Source: Alloprevotella sp. (lineage in GTDB: Bacteria; Bacteroidota; Bacteroidia; Bacteroidales; Bacteroidaceae). From it: a stretch of 64,000 nucleotides of DNA. How positions within the stretch are numbered: position 1 is the stretch's first letter; each line of letters starts with the position of its first letter. This document shows positions 8,495 through 17,537 of this stretch, in pieces. The notes under the pieces are model-generated. The model saw nothing but the letters and a program-made list of their open reading frames with translations, was not told the origin of the DNA and did not search any database. Made by a program: the position numbers and the translations under genes. Location of the stretch: NCBI GenBank assembly GCA_017476545.1, contig JAFUZP010000014.1:1-64000 (forward strand), read 5' to 3'.

Positions 8495-9271
8495 ATGCTG
8501 ATTTCTCTCATCACGGTCTGCCGCAACAGTGCGGTATCGTTGCGCGATGCGTTCGAGAGCGTACTGCGGCAGACGCATACGGAGGTGGACTATATCGTCG
8601 TGGACGGTGCTTCGACGGACGCCACGCCGGACTTGGTGGCGGAGTATGCGCCGCGCTTTGGCGGGCGGATGCGTTATCTGAGCGAGCCCGACGGGGGACT
8701 CTATTATGCGATGAACAAAGGGCTTGCAATGGCCCGCGGCGAGGTAGTCGGCATGCTGAACGCGGACGACTTCTTTACCTCCCCCACTGTGTTGGAGCGA
8801 GTGGCCGAGGAGTTCATGGTAGCGGGTACGGACGCGATTTATGGCGACGTGCATTTTGTGCGGAACGGCGACCTGACGCGGAGTGTCCGGCACTATTCCT
8901 CCCGCTACTTCCGCCCGTGGATGCTTCACTGCGGCTTTATGCCTGCGCATCCCTCCTTCTATTGCCGCCGGGAGATATACGGGCGTTACGGCGGGTTTGA
9001 CACGTGGTTCAAAGTCAGTGCGGATTATGAGCTGATGGTGCGCCTGTTCCTGATGCACGGCATACGGGCGCGCTATGTGCCGATGGACTTTGTGACGATG
9101 CGCATGGGCGGTGCTTCCACTTCGGGCATCGCGAGCCTGCGTGCGGTGTTCCATGATAAATACTACAGCCTGCGGCGTAACGGCTTTCATGCCAATGCAC
9201 TGCTACTCTGCACCTCTTATGTCCCGAAGTTGTGGGGTGTGTTGCGGACGCGCCTTTCCGGCGGCAGGTGA
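8495..9271 (+). CDS. WcaA-like family 2 glycosyltransferase
   Basis: A 258-residue GT-A enzyme with LISLITVCRNSAVSLRDAF, VVDGASTDATPDLV, the metal-binding LNADDFF near residue 92 and FKVSADYELMVRLF near residue 175. This matches the WcaA/PGL-type GT2 group that builds exopolysaccharide repeat units. ATG 8495 lies 50 bp after the preceding transferase. That is the first real gap in the cluster, but with no terminator it is probably still part of the operon. Downstream, 9272-9516 holds two GC-rich inverted repeats (GGCGGC/GCCGCC at 9358-9375) and no gene. Confidence 0.87.
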   Translation: MLISLITVCRNSAVSLRDAFESVLRQTHTEVDYIVVDGASTDATPDLVAEYAPRFGGRMRYLSEPDGGLYYAMNKGLAMARGEVVGMLNADDFFTSPTVLERVAEEFMVAGTDAIYGDVHFVRNGDLTRSVRHYSSRYFRPWMLHCGFMPAHPSFYCRREIYGRYGGFDTWFKVSADYELMVRLFLMHGIRARYVPMDFVTMRMGGASTSGIASLRAVFHDKYYSLRRNGFHANALLLCTSYVPKLWGVLRTRLSGGR

Positions 9272-9516
9272 GGAATAATTGGGGATTTAGGAATAAAACA
9301 GGGAGAGGAAATGGAAGGAAACTCGTAGCGGTCGTGGACGTTATGTGCTTCGTACAAGGCGGCGGTGCTGCCGCCATGGCAGTCTGGTCCGGCATGCAGG
9401 GCTTCACATCCTGCCGGCTTGCAGCTTAAACTTCCCCGTTACATCCATTTACATTCCCCTTCAAACTTAAATAAGCAACCTTTGCGCTCCAGTATGTGGG
9501 CGTGCTACTGACGACA

Positions 9517-10701
9517 ATGAATAATTGGTTAATTTTTCTCCCGCCACTGATTTCACTGGCTGGCGGCTTCTGGGTTTTTCCTTACATCTTGCGGATTGCC
9601 AAGGCGCACAACCTGACGGATGTCCCGGACGAGCGGAAGTTGCAGCAGCGGCCTATGCCCGTCTTGGGCGGTGCTGCGGTGTTCTTCGGCTTCGTGGTAG
9701 GCATCTTTTCCGCCGTGGCACTGGGAATTCCCGGCCTGGGCGGTGTGCTGCCGGTATTGCTGGGCGGCTCGCTGGTGCTCTATGTAGGGATAATCGATGA
9801 CATGCTGAAGCTGGACTACCGTTTGCGCCTGCTGCTTGAATCCGTAACCTTGTTGGGACTGGTATATGGTTCCGGGATGTGCGTGGACTCGCTCCACGGG
9901 CTTTGGGGCGTGGGCGACTTCTCGTGGTGGGTAGGCGTACCGTTCACGGTGTTCGGGTGTGTCGGCATTATCAATGCCTACAACATGGTGGACGGCGTGA
10001 ACGGGCTTTCCGGCGGGCTGTGCGTATTCTGTTCCCTCCTGTTCGGCTCTTTCTTTTGGAAGGCCGGTGAGACGGGCGATGCCCTGCTGGCCTTCTGCTT
10101 TGCCGCCGCGCTGGTACCCTTCCTGCTGCACAACGTCTTCGGCAAGCGCAGCCGGATGTTCGTGGGTGACGGCGGCACGCTCGTCATGGGGCTGCTCGTG
10201 TCGTGGTTCGTCATCCGCGTGATGAACCACGATAGCGTGGTGTCGGGTCTGCCCAGTGCAGGCCGCGGGCTGTGCTACGTGGCGATGCTCCTTTCCATGG
10301 CGGCGGTCCCCGTGACGGACACGCTACGCGTGATGCTGGGCCGCTTGCTTCGCGGGGTATCCCCCTTCCGTGCGGACAAGACGCACCTGCACCATGCTTT
10401 CATCAGACTGGGCGTGAGCCACAGCGTGACATCGCTGGTAGAGATTCTTATCAACGCGGTCATATTCCTGTTCTGGTACGTTTCCTATAAGGCGGGTGCC
10501 CCAGTGGACTTGCAGTTCTGGCTGACGGTGGCCGTCTGCCTGCTCTTGGTGGCGGCGCCATATCCCGTGTTGGACTGGATTGAGCGGAGCCGCCCGGAAA
10601 CGTGGGCGCGTCTGAAGCGGCTTGCGGCGCGGACGCACTTCGGCCAAAGCGCGTGGTGGCTGCGGCTGCAGGCCTGGCTGGACAGCGGCGAAGAGGACTG
10701 A
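9517..10701 (+). CDS. WecA/MraY-family polyprenyl-phosphate sugar-1-phosphate transferase
   Basis: A 394-residue membrane enzyme of the polyprenyl-P N-acetylhexosamine-1-P transferase family. Visible motifs are the substrate-binding GIIDDMLKLDYRLR near residue 92, NAYNMVDGVNGLSGG near 150, the catalytic VGDGGT near 215 and HLHHAFIRLG near 290. About ten hydrophobic helices separate these cytoplasmic loops. It transfers GlcNAc-1-P or a related sugar phosphate to undecaprenyl phosphate and so primes the repeat unit made by the upstream transferases. I chose ATG 9517 over GTG 9496. A strong hairpin terminator follows at 10724-10764. MraY itself is unlikely because no cell-wall genes are near. 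Confidence 0.88.
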   Translation: MNNWLIFLPPLISLAGGFWVFPYILRIAKAHNLTDVPDERKLQQRPMPVLGGAAVFFGFVVGIFSAVALGIPGLGGVLPVLLGGSLVLYVGIIDDMLKLDYRLRLLLESVTLLGLVYGSGMCVDSLHGLWGVGDFSWWVGVPFTVFGCVGIINAYNMVDGVNGLSGGLCVFCSLLFGSFFWKAGETGDALLAFCFAAALVPFLLHNVFGKRSRMFVGDGGTLVMGLLVSWFVIRVMNHDSVVSGLPSAGRGLCYVAMLLSMAAVPVTDTLRVMLGRLLRGVSPFRADKTHLHHAFIRLGVSHSVTSLVEILINAVIFLFWYVSYKAGAPVDLQFWLTVAVCLLLVAAPYPVLDWIERSRPETWARLKRLAARTHFGQSAWWLRLQAWLDSGEED

Positions 10702-10723
10702 AGCCACCTTGGCAGCGTTGTGT

Positions 10724-10764
10724 CGCGAGCGCGCCCCCGGCAAAACACTGGGGGCGCGCTCGCG
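10724..10764 (+). terminator. Hairpin terminator after the WecA-like gene
   Basis: A perfect 15-bp stem (10724-10738 with 10750-10764, CGCGAGCGCGCCCCC) around an 11-nt loop, followed by TATTTCTTCC. It closes the first polysaccharide transcription unit. Confidence 0.75.
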
Positions 10765-10774
10765 TATTTCTTCC

Positions 10775-10862
10775 TATCCCTAGGGGTAGGAACGCGTACC
10801 CCTAGGGATAGGAGAAACTAACCGTAGGCTTGCGAAGCACTAACCCCGCGGTTACGAAACCG
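10775..10862. repeat. 22-bp repeat array 2 (4 units)
   Basis: Units start at 10775, 10797, 10819 and 10841. The core of unit 1 (TATCCCTAGGGGTA) is the exact reverse complement of the core of unit 2 (TACCCCTAGGGATA), so the pair forms a perfect 14-bp inverted repeat with an 8-nt loop. It lies between two co-oriented genes, directly after a terminator. Confidence 0.88.
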
Positions 10863-10926
10863 GGGATGCGCATCCGCTTCCCCGCGCCAGGAACAGGGCG
10901 GGAATTTCACTCTTAGGAAAATACGC

Positions 10927-10957
10927 TTCGGTGTTCCGTATTTTTATGTTACCTTCG
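10927..10957 (+). promoter_or_regulatory. Promoter of the 4,6-dehydratase gene
   Basis: TTCG at 10927-10930, 19 bp, then TACCTTCG at 10950-10957: one mismatch in each box against TTTG/TAnnTTTG. The leader holds a GCGCGC hairpin (about 10975-10992) and the ribosome site AAAGGAAG 6 nt before the ATG. Confidence 0.55.
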
Positions 10958-11014
10958 CCGTGATTTCCGTACTCGCGCGCGTTACGCGCGCAGAGGCGGG
11001 CAAAGGAAGTTCCT

Positions 11015-12946
11015 ATGTATAATCCGCTTCGTAAACTAAGCAACTGGTATTTCAGCAAACGCGCGCTGCCCTACTGGGCGGTGCTGCTGATGGACAGCCT
11101 CATCGTCTATGGTATGGGGCTTTTCGCCCACCAACAGTTTTTCGGCGCGTTGAAGGTACTGGAGGATTTCGCCCCGCTGAGCGGTATGTTACTGCTCTAC
11201 CTGCTGTTCTACTGTGTAGGGTTCCGCGTGTTCAACACTTATGCCGGCATCCTGCGCTACTCATCTTTTACGGACTTGATGCGCGTGGGCGGTGCCGTGC
11301 TCGTGGCTTTCAGCCTGAGTTACGCAGTCCATTTCATCCAGCTCAAGTACATTCCCGAGCTCTATCCCCTGACGGGACGGGAGATTATCGTTACGGCTCT
11401 GGGCAGCACACTGCTGATGTGGGTGCTGCGCGTCTTGGTCAAGACGGTTTATGAGAGTACGGGCGTGAACTCCGGCGCGAAGCGCGTCTATATTTACGGC
11501 GTGCGCGACGGCGGCATAGGGCTGGCTAAGAGCATCCGCGTTGAGAAGCCGATGCGTTTCAAACTGTGCGGATTTATTTCCGACGAGGGACACTATGGTA
11601 ACAAACTGCTTCAGGGCGTGAAAGTACACCCGCTCGCTTCCGACATACTGGAGCGGATGCGGCGCGAGGACGTGGAGGTATTGCTTGTGTCTCCCCGTAA
11701 GACGCGGGACTTCCTTGCCAACAAGAAATTCCAGGACGAGCTGATAGACGCGGGTGTCCGCATCTATTTCGTCCCCAGTTCGGCGGACTGGACGAACTCG
11801 CCGGAGTCCAGCGCGCGCCACCTGCGCCCCATCAACATCGAGGACCTGCTGGCCCGTGATGTTATTGAGGTGGACTTGGAGTCTGTCCGCACGATGCTGG
11901 CGGGCCGCCGCGTGCTCATCACGGGTTCGGCCGGCAGCATCGGCTCCGAAATCGTGCGCCAGGTGGCCGCTTTCGCACCGGCCCGCATGGTGCTCATCGA
12001 CCAGGCCGAGACGCCGCAGCACGACTTGCGCCTCGCTATGGCGCAGGACTTTCCGGATGTTGAGGCCGAGACGATTGTCGCCTCCGTCTGTGAGGCCGGA
12101 CGCATGGAGGACATCTTCCGCTCCTTCCGCCCGGAATACGTCTTCCATGCGGCCGCTTACAAGCACGTACCTATGATGGAGGACAATCCTGCCGAGAGCG
12201 TCCGCAACAACGTATATGGCACCAAGGTCCTGGCCGACCTCGCCGTAAAGTACGGCACCTCCAAGTTCGTCATGATTTCCACCGACAAGGCCGTGAACCC
12301 GACCAACGTGATGGGCTGTTCCAAGCGTATATGCGAAATCTACGTCCAGAGCCTTGACAAGGCCGTCAAGGAGGGACGCGTGCCCGGCACGACGCAGTTC
12401 GTCACCACGCGCTTCGGCAATGTGCTTGGCTCCAACGGCAGTGTCATCCCCCTCTTCCGCAAGCAGATTGCCGCAGGCGGGCCGATAACGGTCACGCATC
12501 CCGACATCATCCGCTACTTCATGCTTATCCCCGAAGCCTGCAAACTGGTGCTGGAGGCCGGGACGAAGGGTAACGGCGGTGAGATATTCGTGTTCGACAT
12601 GGGCGAGTCCGTCCGCATCGCCGACCTAGCGCGGCGCATGATAAAATTGAGCGGCGCGAAGAATGTGGAAATCCGCTTCACGGGGCTGCGGGAGGGAGAA
12701 AAGCTCTACGAGGAGGTGCTCAACGATGCCGAGACCTCCAAGCCGACGTTCCATAAGAAGATATGGATTGCCAGCGTCCGGGAGTACGACTACGCCGCCG
12801 TGGCAGACGGGCTGGAGCGCCTCTTTGAGGTGAGCACCCGGTACGACGCTATGGAAATCGTGAGGCAGATGAAGTGTATGGTTCCGGAGTACAAAAGCCG
12901 GAACTCCAAGTATGAAATTCTGGATGAAAACACGGAAAAGGAATAA
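11015..12946 (+). CDS. Membrane UDP-sugar 4,6-dehydratase (CapD/WbpM/PglF family)
   Basis: A 643-residue protein with an N-terminal bundle of four hydrophobic helices (about residues 20-150), a first Rossmann-like domain and a C-terminal SDR domain. The SDR domain has the NAD motif TGSAGSIGSEI near residue 305, ISTDKAVNP near 420 and MGCSKR near 432, the family's replacement for the usual YxxxK. It converts UDP-GlcNAc to the 4-keto-6-deoxy sugar, the first step to bacillosamine, QuiNAc or FucNAc. That fits supply of the initiating sugar for the WecA-like enzyme upstream. It has its own promoter, and its 3' end overlaps the next gene. Confidence 0.9.
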   Translation: MYNPLRKLSNWYFSKRALPYWAVLLMDSLIVYGMGLFAHQQFFGALKVLEDFAPLSGMLLLYLLFYCVGFRVFNTYAGILRYSSFTDLMRVGGAVLVAFSLSYAVHFIQLKYIPELYPLTGREIIVTALGSTLLMWVLRVLVKTVYESTGVNSGAKRVYIYGVRDGGIGLAKSIRVEKPMRFKLCGFISDEGHYGNKLLQGVKVHPLASDILERMRREDVEVLLVSPRKTRDFLANKKFQDELIDAGVRIYFVPSSADWTNSPESSARHLRPINIEDLLARDVIEVDLESVRTMLAGRRVLITGSAGSIGSEIVRQVAAFAPARMVLIDQAETPQHDLRLAMAQDFPDVEAETIVASVCEAGRMEDIFRSFRPEYVFHAAAYKHVPMMEDNPAESVRNNVYGTKVLADLAVKYGTSKFVMISTDKAVNPTNVMGCSKRICEIYVQSLDKAVKEGRVPGTTQFVTTRFGNVLGSNGSVIPLFRKQIAAGGPITVTHPDIIRYFMLIPEACKLVLEAGTKGNGGEIFVFDMGESVRIADLARRMIKLSGAKNVEIRFTGLREGEKLYEEVLNDAETSKPTFHKKIWIASVREYDYAAVADGLERLFEVSTRYDAMEIVRQMKCMVPEYKSRNSKYEILDENTEKE

Positions 12947-14084
12947 GCGCACGGAGGACCTCTTCTTCGCCGCACTGCGCAGTGCGCTCTGGGCCGGCAC
13001 GCCGCTGCCGGCTGGTACGTCGGCGGAGTGGGAAGCGGTCTGCGTCGAGGCCCACCGGCAGGCCGTGATAGGGCTTGTCACGGAAGCCTTATTGAACCAT
13101 AAAGTGAAGATGGGGCGGAAGGCGAGCATGGCTGCCTTCTCCAGTTATGTCAAGATACAGCGCACGAACGCCTACATAGACCGCGAGTTACTGGATTTCA
13201 CGGAGCGGATAGCCTCCCTCGGCATCCGTTTTGTCGTCGTGAAGGGGCAGGTTGCCGCGAGGGCCTATCCCGACCCGAGCGTGCGCCAGCCCGGTGACAT
13301 AGACCTGTACCTCGATGCGGACAATTACCGCAAGGCCGTCCGCCTGCTGCCCGCCGAGCTCGGCATCCGCTTCTTGGAAACGACCGAGGCTAGGGAAAGC
13401 GGACTGCACACCAACTTCTTCCGCAATGACGTGAACTACGAGGTGCACTACCATCTGGCGCGTTTCTACTATCCTCCCCACGACCGCTTCTTTGAGGCTC
13501 TCCTTTCTGAGGGTTTCCGTACGCCGGTCACGGAGGATGTGCAGGGAAAACCCGTCCCGACGCTGCCTCCGGCGCTCCACACGCTTTACCTCTTCGTCCA
13601 TATCTTCGGGCATTATCTCCGCGAGGGGATAGGCCTGCGCCAGCTCTGCGACCTGGTGCTGTGGCTGTACCGCTATAAGGATGACGAGGCCTTCCGCCAG
13701 ACCTTGCTCGACAGCCTCCACGGGATAGGGCTCACGCGGGCTTTTTCCGCCTTCGGGTGGGTGATGGTGGAGCGGCTCGGCCTTCCGGAAGAGGTGCTTC
13801 CCCTGCCGCTCACCGCAGCAGACCGGCGCAGGGGGCAGCGCATCGAACGTGACTTGCTCGCTGCGGGCAACTTCGGTATCCACCAGACCCGCAGGGTGCA
13901 CGGTGCGGGCTTGGCGCACAGTCTGGAGAGCGGGTGGATCCTACTACGCAAGGCTGTGCTGAACTTCCCCATCGCTCCGATGGAATTCCTTTGCATTTTC
14001 CCCCGGGTGGGGTGGGAGCACGTCAGGGATTTCTGCCGTTCCGTAGTTAATATCTTCCGGCCCAGCCATGGCGGAGACTTCTGA
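12912..14084 (+). CDS. Nucleotidyltransferase-fold protein (PF14907-like), copy 1
   Basis: A 390-residue protein with the minimal nucleotidyltransferase signature: VVKGQVAARAYPDPS near residue 110, then QPGDIDLYLD near 127, giving the paired metal-binding Asp residues of a DxD site. C-terminal helical and basic segments follow. It resembles the uncharacterised nucleotidyltransferase family NTP_transf_5 from memory. Substrate unknown: a sugar, a lipid-linked glycan or a small peptide are all possible. It overlaps the dehydratase gene by 35 nt and the next gene by 17 nt. The second protein is a clear paralog. ATG 12924 is an alternative start. Confidence 0.75.
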   Translation: MKFWMKTRKRNKRTEDLFFAALRSALWAGTPLPAGTSAEWEAVCVEAHRQAVIGLVTEALLNHKVKMGRKASMAAFSSYVKIQRTNAYIDRELLDFTERIASLGIRFVVVKGQVAARAYPDPSVRQPGDIDLYLDADNYRKAVRLLPAELGIRFLETTEARESGLHTNFFRNDVNYEVHYHLARFYYPPHDRFFEALLSEGFRTPVTEDVQGKPVPTLPPALHTLYLFVHIFGHYLREGIGLRQLCDLVLWLYRYKDDEAFRQTLLDSLHGIGLTRAFSAFGWVMVERLGLPEEVLPLPLTAADRRRGQRIERDLLAAGNFGIHQTRRVHGAGLAHSLESGWILLRKAVLNFPIAPMEFLCIFPRVGWEHVRDFCRSVVNIFRPSHGGDF

Positions 14085-15159
14085 GGGTATCCGCCACCTG
14101 TTGCTTGCCTGCCTACGCAGTGCGTTGTGGGGTGAGCCGCTTTCTGCCGCCCGACTGTCCGCCGCCGAGGCAGCGGCACTTTTTGCGGAAGCCCGGCGGC
14201 AGTCCGTTGTAGGAATGGTTGCCGACGTGCTGCTCCGACAGGGCGTGCAGGCCGAGGGCGACGAAGCCCTCTATGCCTATGCCGACTTGCAGGAGATACG
14301 GGAGCGCAACCGTTACGTGGACGGCGAACTCGCTGCTTTCTCCGCCTTCCTGACGCGCCACGGCGTGCGGCAGGTCGTCGTGAAGGGGCAGGTCGCGGCC
14401 CGCGCCTATCCGCATCCTGACGTGCGGCAGTCGGGCGACATTGACTTTTATCTGGACGCGGCAAACTATGCCGCCGCGAAGCCGCTTATCGAGAAGCAGT
14501 TGGGCGTGGAACTGCTGGCGCACGCCTCGGAAAAACACGTGGAGTTCGGCGGGAACGGCGTACACTATGAGATGCATTCCGTCTTGGCTGACTTTGCTTA
14601 TCCGCCGCACCAGCGCGCTTGGGAACGCCTGCTACGGGCCGACATGGCCGCAGGCAGCCATTCCGTAGAGGTGGCGGGAACAGCCGTACCCACGCTGTCG
14701 CCTACGCTCCATGCGCTCTATATCTTCTACCACATCCTCTACCACCTCGCCATCAGCGGGGTTGGGCTGCGCCAGTTTTGCGACTGGGCCGCCTGGCTCG
14801 TGCGTTACGAAGCGGAGGTGGACGGCGCCCTGCTCCGCCATGCGCTCCGCGAACTCGGCCTGCAGCGCGCCTGGACTGCACTCGGCGCGGTGCTCACGGA
14901 TGCGCTCGGCGTGCCTGCCGAGGCGCTGCACCTGCCGTTGGCACCCCGCGACAGCCGGCGAGGCGACCGCATCCTGCGAAACGTGTTCCGTATGGGCAAC
15001 TTCGGGCATAACGTGCACGGCACAGGGTCGCAAGGCCTCCGCCGCAGTCTGGAAACCGGCAGCGTAGCCCTGTGCCAGTCCTTGCGCTTCCTGCCCCTCG
15101 CGCCTGCCGAGATGCTCCTCCGCGTGCCTAAGCTCCTGAACTGGTACGTCAGGCGGTGA
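14068..15159 (+). CDS. Nucleotidyltransferase-fold protein (PF14907-like), copy 2
   Basis: A 363-residue paralog of the preceding gene. They share LLACLRSALWG-type N-termini, VVVKGQVAARAYPHPD near residue 105, SGDIDFYLDAANY near 123, GLRQFCDWA near 235 and the C-terminal GNFGHNVHG...LRRSLETGS. Both retain the two Asp residues, so both may be active. Tandem duplication with divergence, plus the 17-nt overlap, suggests two related transfer steps or a heterodimer. Placement after the 4,6-dehydratase links the pair to surface glycan assembly. I recognise no characterised homolog. Confidence 0.75.
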   Translation: MAETSEGIRHLLLACLRSALWGEPLSAARLSAAEAAALFAEARRQSVVGMVADVLLRQGVQAEGDEALYAYADLQEIRERNRYVDGELAAFSAFLTRHGVRQVVVKGQVAARAYPHPDVRQSGDIDFYLDAANYAAAKPLIEKQLGVELLAHASEKHVEFGGNGVHYEMHSVLADFAYPPHQRAWERLLRADMAAGSHSVEVAGTAVPTLSPTLHALYIFYHILYHLAISGVGLRQFCDWAAWLVRYEAEVDGALLRHALRELGLQRAWTALGAVLTDALGVPAEALHLPLAPRDSRRGDRILRNVFRMGNFGHNVHGTGSQGLRRSLETGSVALCQSLRFLPLAPAEMLLRVPKLLNWYVRR

Positions 15160-15217
15160 AGGACAGCGCACGGCGGCGCGGAGCGGCCGCATCGAGGGCT
15201 GCATGGCCGTGCGGTGC

Positions 15218-15235
15218 GCTTTTCCCGGGAAAAGC
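15218..15235. promoter_or_regulatory. 18-bp perfect palindrome upstream of the pyrophosphatase gene
   Basis: GCTTTTCCCGGGAAAAGC is a perfect 18-bp palindrome that ends at the -33 box of the predicted promoter at 15235-15266. It could be an operator for a dimeric regulator. The same TTTTCCC/GGGAAAA halves recur in the terminator at 17594-17624 and in the array at 26958-27045. An imperfect hairpin (15167-15174 with 15206-15213) just upstream could terminate the polysaccharide transcript. Confidence 0.5.
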
Positions 15236-15266
15236 TTGGCCTGAAGTGAATTTTGCGCTATCTTCG
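15235..15266 (+). promoter_or_regulatory. Promoter of the pyrophosphatase gene
   Basis: CTTG at 15235-15238, 20 bp, then TATCTTCG at 15259-15266. Each box differs from consensus at one position. The start codon is about 40 bp further on. Confidence 0.6.
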
Positions 15267-15307
15267 CGGCCTAACAGCCTACTTAAAAAACATTAAATAG
15301 AAACACT

Positions 15308-17500
15308 ATGCAAATTCATCCCCTATTTTGGCTTGTGCCCGTGGCTTCTATCGTAGCCTTGAGCATGGCGTGGGTATTCTTCAAGAGCATGATTAGTGCC
15401 GATGAAGGTACGCCCCGCATGAAAGAAATTGCCGAGTACGTCCGCAAGGGCGCAATGGCTTACCTGAAGCAGCAGTACAAGGTGGTATTCATCGTATTCA
15501 TCGTACTTGCTGCTCTCTTTGCGTTTATGGCGTATGGCCTTGGCGTACAGAATCCCTGGGTGCCCTTTGCCTTCCTGACGGGCGGTTTCTTCAGTGGATT
15601 GGCCGGCTTCTTCGGCATGAAGACCGCCACTTATGCCAGCGGCCGCACCGCCAACGCAGCGCGCAAGAGCCTCGACAGCGGTCTGAAGATAGCCTTCCGT
15701 TCCGGTGCCGTGATGGGCTTGACGGTGGTAGGCCTCGGTCTGCTCGACATTGCCATCTGGTTCATTGTGCTGAGCCAGTTCTACACGGAGGGCAGCGCCG
15801 CTCTCATCACGATTACTACCACGATGCTGACCTTCGGTATGGGTGCATCTACGCAGGCCCTCTTTGCCCGTGTGGGTGGTGGTATCTATACGAAGGCAGC
15901 CGACGTGGGTGCCGACATCGTGGGTAAGGTGGAAGCCGACATCCCCGAGGACGACCCCCGCAACCCCGCCACCATCGCCGACAACGTGGGCGACAACGTG
16001 GGCGACGTGGCCGGTATGGGTGCCGACCTCTACGAGAGCTATTGCGGCTCCATCCTCAGTACGGCAGCCCTTGGTGCTGTGGCCTTTGCGGCTACGGACT
16101 TCCAGCTGAATGCCGTCATCGCTCCTATGGCCATTGCTGCCGTGGGCATCTTCCTGAGCCTCATCGGCATCTTCCTCGTCCGCACGAAGGAAGGAGCCAC
16201 GATGCGCGACCTCCTGAAGAGCCTCTCGCTCGGCACGAACGTAAGTGCCGTGCTCATTGCAGCCGCCACGTTCGGCATCCTCTACGGTCTTGGTCTGGAG
16301 AACTGGCTCGGCCTGAGCTTCTCCGTCATCAGCGGTCTGGCCGCAGGTGTCATCATCGGACAGGCTACCGAGTACTACACCAGCCACAGTTACAAGCCGA
16401 CGCAGGCTATCTCCGCCGCAGGTCAGACGGGCTCCGCCACCGTTATCATCAAGGGTATCGGTACGGGCATGATTTCCACCTGCATCCCCGTGCTCACCAT
16501 CGGTGTGGCCATCATGCTCAGCTATCTCTGCGCAAATGGTTTCGATATCAACATGGACCCCGCCAGCATTTCTAAGGGTCTCTATGGTATTGGCATCGCC
16601 GCAGTAGGTATGCTGTCCACGCTGGGCATCACGCTCGCCACGGACGCTTACGGCCCCATTGCCGACAACGCTGGCGGTAACGCCGAAATGAGCGAACTGG
16701 GCGAAGAAGTGCGCCACCGCACCGATGCCCTCGACGCACTTGGCAACACCACGGCCGCTACAGGTAAGGGCTTCGCCATCGGCAGTGCCGCTCTGACGGC
16801 CCTGGCACTTCTGGCAAGCTACATCGAGGAAGTGAAAATTGCCGTTCAGCGCATGGCCGACGAGGGCAATGCCGTCATGCAGGAGATGATTACGAAGATC
16901 AGCGACATCCCCTCCTTCATGGACTACTTCCAGGTGAACCTCATGAATCCCCGCGTGCTTGTCGGCGCCTTCATCGGTGCTATGGCCGCATTCCTGTTCT
17001 GCGGTCTCACGATGGAAGCCGTAGGACGCGCCGCGCAGAAGATGGTTGTCGAGGTACGCCGCCAGTTCAAGGAGATTGCAGGCATCCTCGAGGGCACGGG
17101 AACGCCCGACTACGGCCGCTGCGTAGAGATTTCCACGCGTGCCGCTCAGCACGAGATGATTGTGCCCTCCGTGCTGGCCATCATTATCCCCATCGCCGTA
17201 GGCCTCCTGCTCGGCGTTGCCGGCGTACTGGGTCTGCTTGTCGGCGGCCTCTGCGCAGGCTTCACGCTTGCAGTCTTCATGGCCAACGCCGGCGGTGCTT
17301 GGGACAACGCCAAGAAGAACGTCGAGGAAGGCAACTTCGGTGGTAAGGGCTCGTTTGCCCATAAGGCCACCATCGTGGGCGACACCGTGGGCGACCCCTT
17401 CAAGGACACCAGCGGCCCCTCGCTGAACATCCTCATCAAGCTCATGTCCATGGTCAGCATCGTGATGGCCGGCCTCACCGTAGCTTGGAGCGTGTTCTAA
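15308..17500 (+). CDS. hppA: Membrane-bound ion-pumping pyrophosphatase
   Basis: A 730-residue protein with about 16 hydrophobic helices and the invariant cytoplasmic motifs of H+/Na+-translocating pyrophosphatases: DVGADIVGKVEADIPEDDP near residue 198, then DNVGDNVGDVAGMGADL, and DNAGGNAEMSEL with GNTTAATGKG near 475-485. It couples hydrolysis of pyrophosphate to ion export across the inner membrane. The Ala in NTTAA, where K+-independent enzymes carry Lys, predicts a K+-dependent enzyme, a group that includes Na+ and dual Na+/H+ pumps in this phylum. Pumped ion is inferred. It is a single-gene unit with its own promoter and two terminators downstream. Confidence 0.96.
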   Translation: MQIHPLFWLVPVASIVALSMAWVFFKSMISADEGTPRMKEIAEYVRKGAMAYLKQQYKVVFIVFIVLAALFAFMAYGLGVQNPWVPFAFLTGGFFSGLAGFFGMKTATYASGRTANAARKSLDSGLKIAFRSGAVMGLTVVGLGLLDIAIWFIVLSQFYTEGSAALITITTTMLTFGMGASTQALFARVGGGIYTKAADVGADIVGKVEADIPEDDPRNPATIADNVGDNVGDVAGMGADLYESYCGSILSTAALGAVAFAATDFQLNAVIAPMAIAAVGIFLSLIGIFLVRTKEGATMRDLLKSLSLGTNVSAVLIAAATFGILYGLGLENWLGLSFSVISGLAAGVIIGQATEYYTSHSYKPTQAISAAGQTGSATVIIKGIGTGMISTCIPVLTIGVAIMLSYLCANGFDINMDPASISKGLYGIGIAAVGMLSTLGITLATDAYGPIADNAGGNAEMSELGEEVRHRTDALDALGNTTAATGKGFAIGSAALTALALLASYIEEVKIAVQRMADEGNAVMQEMITKISDIPSFMDYFQVNLMNPRVLVGAFIGAMAAFLFCGLTMEAVGRAAQKMVVEVRRQFKEIAGILEGTGTPDYGRCVEISTRAAQHEMIVPSVLAIIIPIAVGLLLGVAGVLGLLVGGLCAGFTLAVFMANAGGAWDNAKKNVEEGNFGGKGSFAHKATIVGDTVGDPFKDTSGPSLNILIKLMSMVSIVMAGLTVAWSVF

Positions 17501-17537
17501 GGATTCAAAGAAATCATACAAGCATTAAGCATAAGCG

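Noticed and set aside
15323-17521. 732-codon open frame antisense to hppA
   Set aside because: It is an open-frame shadow of a G/C-rich gene: the composition is His/Gly/Glu-rich with no domain, and hppA on the plus strand is certain.
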